This document shows, one piece after another, positions 61,815 through 64,000 of a stretch of 64,000 bases of DNA (positions are counted from its first letter, which is position 1; each line of letters starts with the position of its first letter). Position numbers and translations under genes: made by a program. Origin of the DNA: Streptomyces apocyni (GTDB taxonomy: Bacteria; Actinomycetota; Actinomycetes; Streptomycetales; Streptomycetaceae); the NCBI RefSeq assembly GCF_009739465.1, contig NZ_WHOM01000061.1, positions 96,716 to 160,715 of the forward strand. The letters run 5' to 3'. Under the pieces are notes generated by a model, which was not told where the DNA came from, searched no databases, and was given only the letters and a program-made list of their open reading frames with translations.

Positions 61815-63334
61815 GCTGCCCGCACTCCCTTCTTGGTCTCGTTCTTCGCGGTGTCGTTCTTCGCGCTGTCGTTCGTGTGGGGTGTTTCGTTCGGCTGCTC
61901 GGCCAGGGTGAACACGGCCAGCTGGGTAGGCGGCCCCACCTCGGGATCGTCCAGGCCGACGGGCCTGAACTCCACTCCGTACCCGTGCCGCCCGGCGACC
62001 GCACCGGCCCAGTCGCGAAACTCCTGGCGGGTCCATTCGAAGCGGTGGTCGCTGTGCCGCGTGTGCCCGGCCGGGAGCGTCTCCCAGCGCACGTTGTACT
62101 CCACGTTCGGCGTCGTCACCAGCACCGTACGCGGCCGGGCCGAGCCGAACACCGCGTACTCCAGAGCGGGCAGCCGCTCCAGGTCGACATGCTCGATGAC
62201 CTCGCTCAGTACCGCCGCGTCGTATCCCTTGAGGCGCTTGTCGGTGTACGCCAGTGAGCCCTGGAAGAGCTGGACGCGGTCCGCCTGCCGCTCCCCCATC
62301 CGCTCCAGCTTCAGCCGCCGCGCTGCGACGGTGAGCGCGCGCATCGACACGTCGACACCGACGATCTCGGTGAAACGGACGTCCTTGAGCAGCGCCTGCA
62401 CCAATTGCCCCTGGCCGCAGCCCAGGTCGAGTACGCGGCTCGCGCCGGAGCCCTGGAGCGCGTCGAGGATCGCCTCGCGGCGGAGTACGGCGAGCGGCAC
62501 CGGCTTGTCCTCGGTGTCGGCGTCCTCGTCCACCGCGTTGTCGATCGCCTCGATCTCGGTGTCATCGGCCTCGGCGAGCCGCACCAGTTCGAGCCGCTCC
62601 CGCGCCTGCCGGGTCAGTGACCAGCGGTGCGCCAGATAGCGGCTGGTGATCAGCTGCCGCTCCGGGTGCTCCGCGAGCCAGCCGTCACCCGCCCGCAGCA
62701 GCTTGTCGACCTCGTCGGGCGCGACCCAGTAGTGCTTGGCGTCGTCCAGCACCGGCAGCAGCACATACAGGTGCCGCAGCGCCTGGGCGAGCGTCAGCTC
62801 CCCCTCCAGTACGAGCCGTACGTAGCGCGAGTCGCCCCAGGCCGGGAACTGCTCGTCCAGCGCGATCGCCTCCGCCGTGACCGTCCAGCCCAGCGGCGCG
62901 AACAGCTTGCCGACCAGCTCGGCGCCTCCGCGCGCGGGGAGCACGGGCACCTCGATACGGAGTGGCAGCGGCCGCTCCACCAGCTCGGGGCGCGCGGCGC
63001 AGACGCCCCGCAGGGCGCTCTTGAACACCGTGCTGAGCGCGACCGCCAGCAGCGAGGACGCCGCGTACGGACGGTCGTTGACGTACTGCGCGAGCGCCGA
63101 GTCAGGCGCACCGCCCCGGCCCTTGCCGTTGCCGTTGCCGCGCCGGACCAGCGCCACGGGATCCACTTCCAGCAGCAGCGCGGCCGTGCAGCGCTCCGCG
63201 GACGCCTCGGGGTAGAGGACGTGCGCGGCGCCATGCGAGGTCGAGAACGCCTGTGATCTGTCGGGATGCTTGTGCAGCAGAAACCCGAGGTCGGTCGCGG
63301 GGCGCTCCGGCGTGCCGGTGGTGCTGATCGTCAT
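61811..63334 (-). CDS. hen1: Hen1, 3'-terminal RNA ribose 2'-O-methyltransferase
   Basis: The 507-residue protein has the bacterial Hen1 N-terminal domain (ATDLGFLLHKHPDRSQAF, then AHVLYPEASAERCTAALLLEVDP). It is followed by a methyltransferase domain with VLDLGCGQGQLVQALL, the metal-binding SEVIEHVDLERL and VLVTTPNVEYN. It methylates the 2'-OH at the 3' end of cleaved RNA before Pnkp seals it. A Gly/Asn/Lys-rich insert (RRGNGNGKGRGG) sits around residue 70. ATG at 63334 is preferred; GTG at 63340 is possible. The C terminus ends in an Asn/Asp/Lys/Thr-rich repeat (NDSAKNDTAKNETKKG) overlapping the Pnkp start. Confidence 0.95.
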   Translation of the reverse strand: MTISTTGTPERPATDLGFLLHKHPDRSQAFSTSHGAAHVLYPEASAERCTAALLLEVDPVALVRRGNGNGKGRGGAPDSALAQYVNDRPYAASSLLAVALSTVFKSALRGVCAARPELVERPLPLRIEVPVLPARGGAELVGKLFAPLGWTVTAEAIALDEQFPAWGDSRYVRLVLEGELTLAQALRHLYVLLPVLDDAKHYWVAPDEVDKLLRAGDGWLAEHPERQLITSRYLAHRWSLTRQARERLELVRLAEADDTEIEAIDNAVDEDADTEDKPVPLAVLRREAILDALQGSGASRVLDLGCGQGQLVQALLKDVRFTEIVGVDVSMRALTVAARRLKLERMGERQADRVQLFQGSLAYTDKRLKGYDAAVLSEVIEHVDLERLPALEYAVFGSARPRTVLVTTPNVEYNVRWETLPAGHTRHSDHRFEWTRQEFRDWAGAVAGRHGYGVEFRPVGLDDPEVGPPTQLAVFTLAEQPNETPHTNDSAKNDTAKNETKKGVRAA

Positions 63335-63403
63335 GAACACACGTCCGAGTATGTCCCGGTCACCGCGGCCCTGACCATCGACTTTCCTCGGCGGTCACCG
63401 CTG

Positions 63404-63685
63404 TTACAGCAACAGAAAGCCGAGCAGCTGCGGGGCGATCCGGGGAACGACCGCCGCGACCAGACCCATCCCCAGGCCCGCGACATGCAGATGGCGGCGC
63501 GGCGAGACATCGCCGTCCTGGGCCTCCTTGATGAGGCCGACCAGAGCGCAGGCCATGGCGACCAGGCCCACGAGGGTGGCGTCGAACCAGTTGACCCCCA
63601 GCGTCAGCACCGCGGCCAGCCCTATGATCGGGCTGGCCACGGCATGGACCCAGGCGGTGGTCCCGCCCGCTTGCGCCTGTCTCAT
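63404..63685 (-). CDS. Small membrane protein of unknown function
   Basis: The 93-residue product has three hydrophobic segments (SPIIGLAAVLTLGV, ATLVGLVAMACALVGLI and GLGMGLVAAVVPRIA then LLGFLLL) and short charged loops, so it is probably an integral membrane protein. No family is recognised. The ATG at 63685 is the only reasonable start. It reads in the same direction as hen1 with a gap of 69 bases. Confidence 0.6.
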   Translation of the reverse strand: MRQAQAGGTTAWVHAVASPIIGLAAVLTLGVNWFDATLVGLVAMACALVGLIKEAQDGDVSPRRHLHVAGLGMGLVAAVVPRIAPQLLGFLLL

Positions 63686-63765
63686 CTCGGCCCCCCTGGC
63701 CTTCGTGTCCGGCCCGACACTTTAAGCGATGGCCGTTTCGCCCCCCGGCCGCGGACTGCGTCGGA

Positions 63766-64000
63766 CTACGGCAGCTGCGACTGCACCTGTGCCGAGATCA
63801 ATTCCAGGTGGTCGAGGTCGTCCAGGTCAAGGATCTGGAGATAGACCCGCTGGGTGCCGACCTCCGCATACCTGCCGATCTTGTCGACCACCTCGTCGGG
63901 GGACCCGGCCAGGCCGTTGGCCTTGAGTTCCGCCACATCGCGCCCGATCACGGCCGCCCGGCGGGCCACCTCGGCGTCGTCCTTGCCCACACAGGCGACC
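63766..64000 (-). CDS. LLM-class F420-dependent oxidoreductase, C-terminal part
   Basis: The visible 78 codons run off the right edge without a start. The sequence VACVGKDDAEVARRAAVIGR, then ANGLAGSPDEVVDKIGRYAEVGTQRVYLQILDLDDLDHLELI, is the typical C-terminal end of luciferase-like, F420-dependent oxidoreductases. The GTG at 63990 is internal. Substrate cannot be judged from this part. Confidence 0.8.
   Translation of the reverse strand, partial: VACVGKDDAEVARRAAVIGRDVAELKANGLAGSPDEVVDKIGRYAEVGTQRVYLQILDLDDLDHLELISAQVQSQLP

Overview
The window is high-GC actinomycete DNA. Gene families, short 4-bp ATGA/GTGA gene overlaps, DasR- and DmdR-type sites and the murA-like/aconitase neighbourhood all point to Streptomyces or a close relative. 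About 50 coding genes are supported; no rRNA, tRNA or CRISPR array is visible.

Layout. (a) 1-1.7 kb: ngcE, the binding lipoprotein of an N-acetylglucosamine/chitobiose importer, with a DasR-like site upstream. (b) 1.9-4.7 kb: a repeat-rich island holding an aldo/keto reductase, a frameshifted and truncated ArsR-type regulator, and a transposase remnant. (c) 4.8-15.8 kb: a catabolic cluster whose members match the KstR2-type pathway for the last two steroid rings (echA20, ipdA, ipdB, ipdC, fadA6, ipdF homologues, two further SDRs, an acyl-CoA dehydrogenase pair). Two promoters share a CCTAACA-type palindrome. The CoA ligase FadD3 and a TetR repressor are not seen. (d) 15.9-23.6 kb: aconitase, a transglutaminase-like protein, two secreted or lipid-anchored proteins, a MurA-like enzyme with an N-terminal HTH domain, and an iron-box-controlled DUF2470 protein. 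(e) 23.7-26.2 kb: secreted GDSL hydrolase and secreted beta-helix protein. (f) 26.3-33.6 kb: a PaaX-controlled aromatic-CoA cluster (RidA, acyl-CoA dehydrogenase, 2-aminobenzoate-CoA ligase-like enzyme, monooxygenase/OYE fusion, enoyl-CoA hydratase), best read as anthranilate breakdown through 2-aminobenzoyl-CoA. (g) 34.3-56.6 kb: a catechol siderophore locus, all on the minus strand: DhbA, DhbC, DhbE, DhbB, a free aryl carrier protein, a siderophore-interacting reductase, an iron-siderophore ABC importer, a two-module NRPS with domain order C-A-T-E-C-A-T-E-C, an MFS exporter and an AroG-type DAHP synthase. Two iron boxes control it. (h) 56.7-59.1 kb: ornithine carbamoyltransferase and arginine deiminase. 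(i) 59.2-63.3 kb: the Pnkp/Hen1 RNA-repair pair, then a small membrane protein and the C-terminal part of a luciferase-like oxidoreductase cut by the window edge.

How it fits together. In the siderophore locus, DAHP synthase raises shikimate flux; DhbC, DhbB and DhbA make 2,3-dihydroxybenzoate; DhbE loads it on the free carrier protein; and the NRPS adds two residues, both predicted to be epimerised. The last domain is an intact condensation domain and there is no thioesterase, so product release is the main unknown and the product may be undescribed. A second theme is short tandem repeats: many genes carry in-frame simple-sequence expansions, and fadA6 and arcA are each followed by tandem copies of their own last 22-24 bases.
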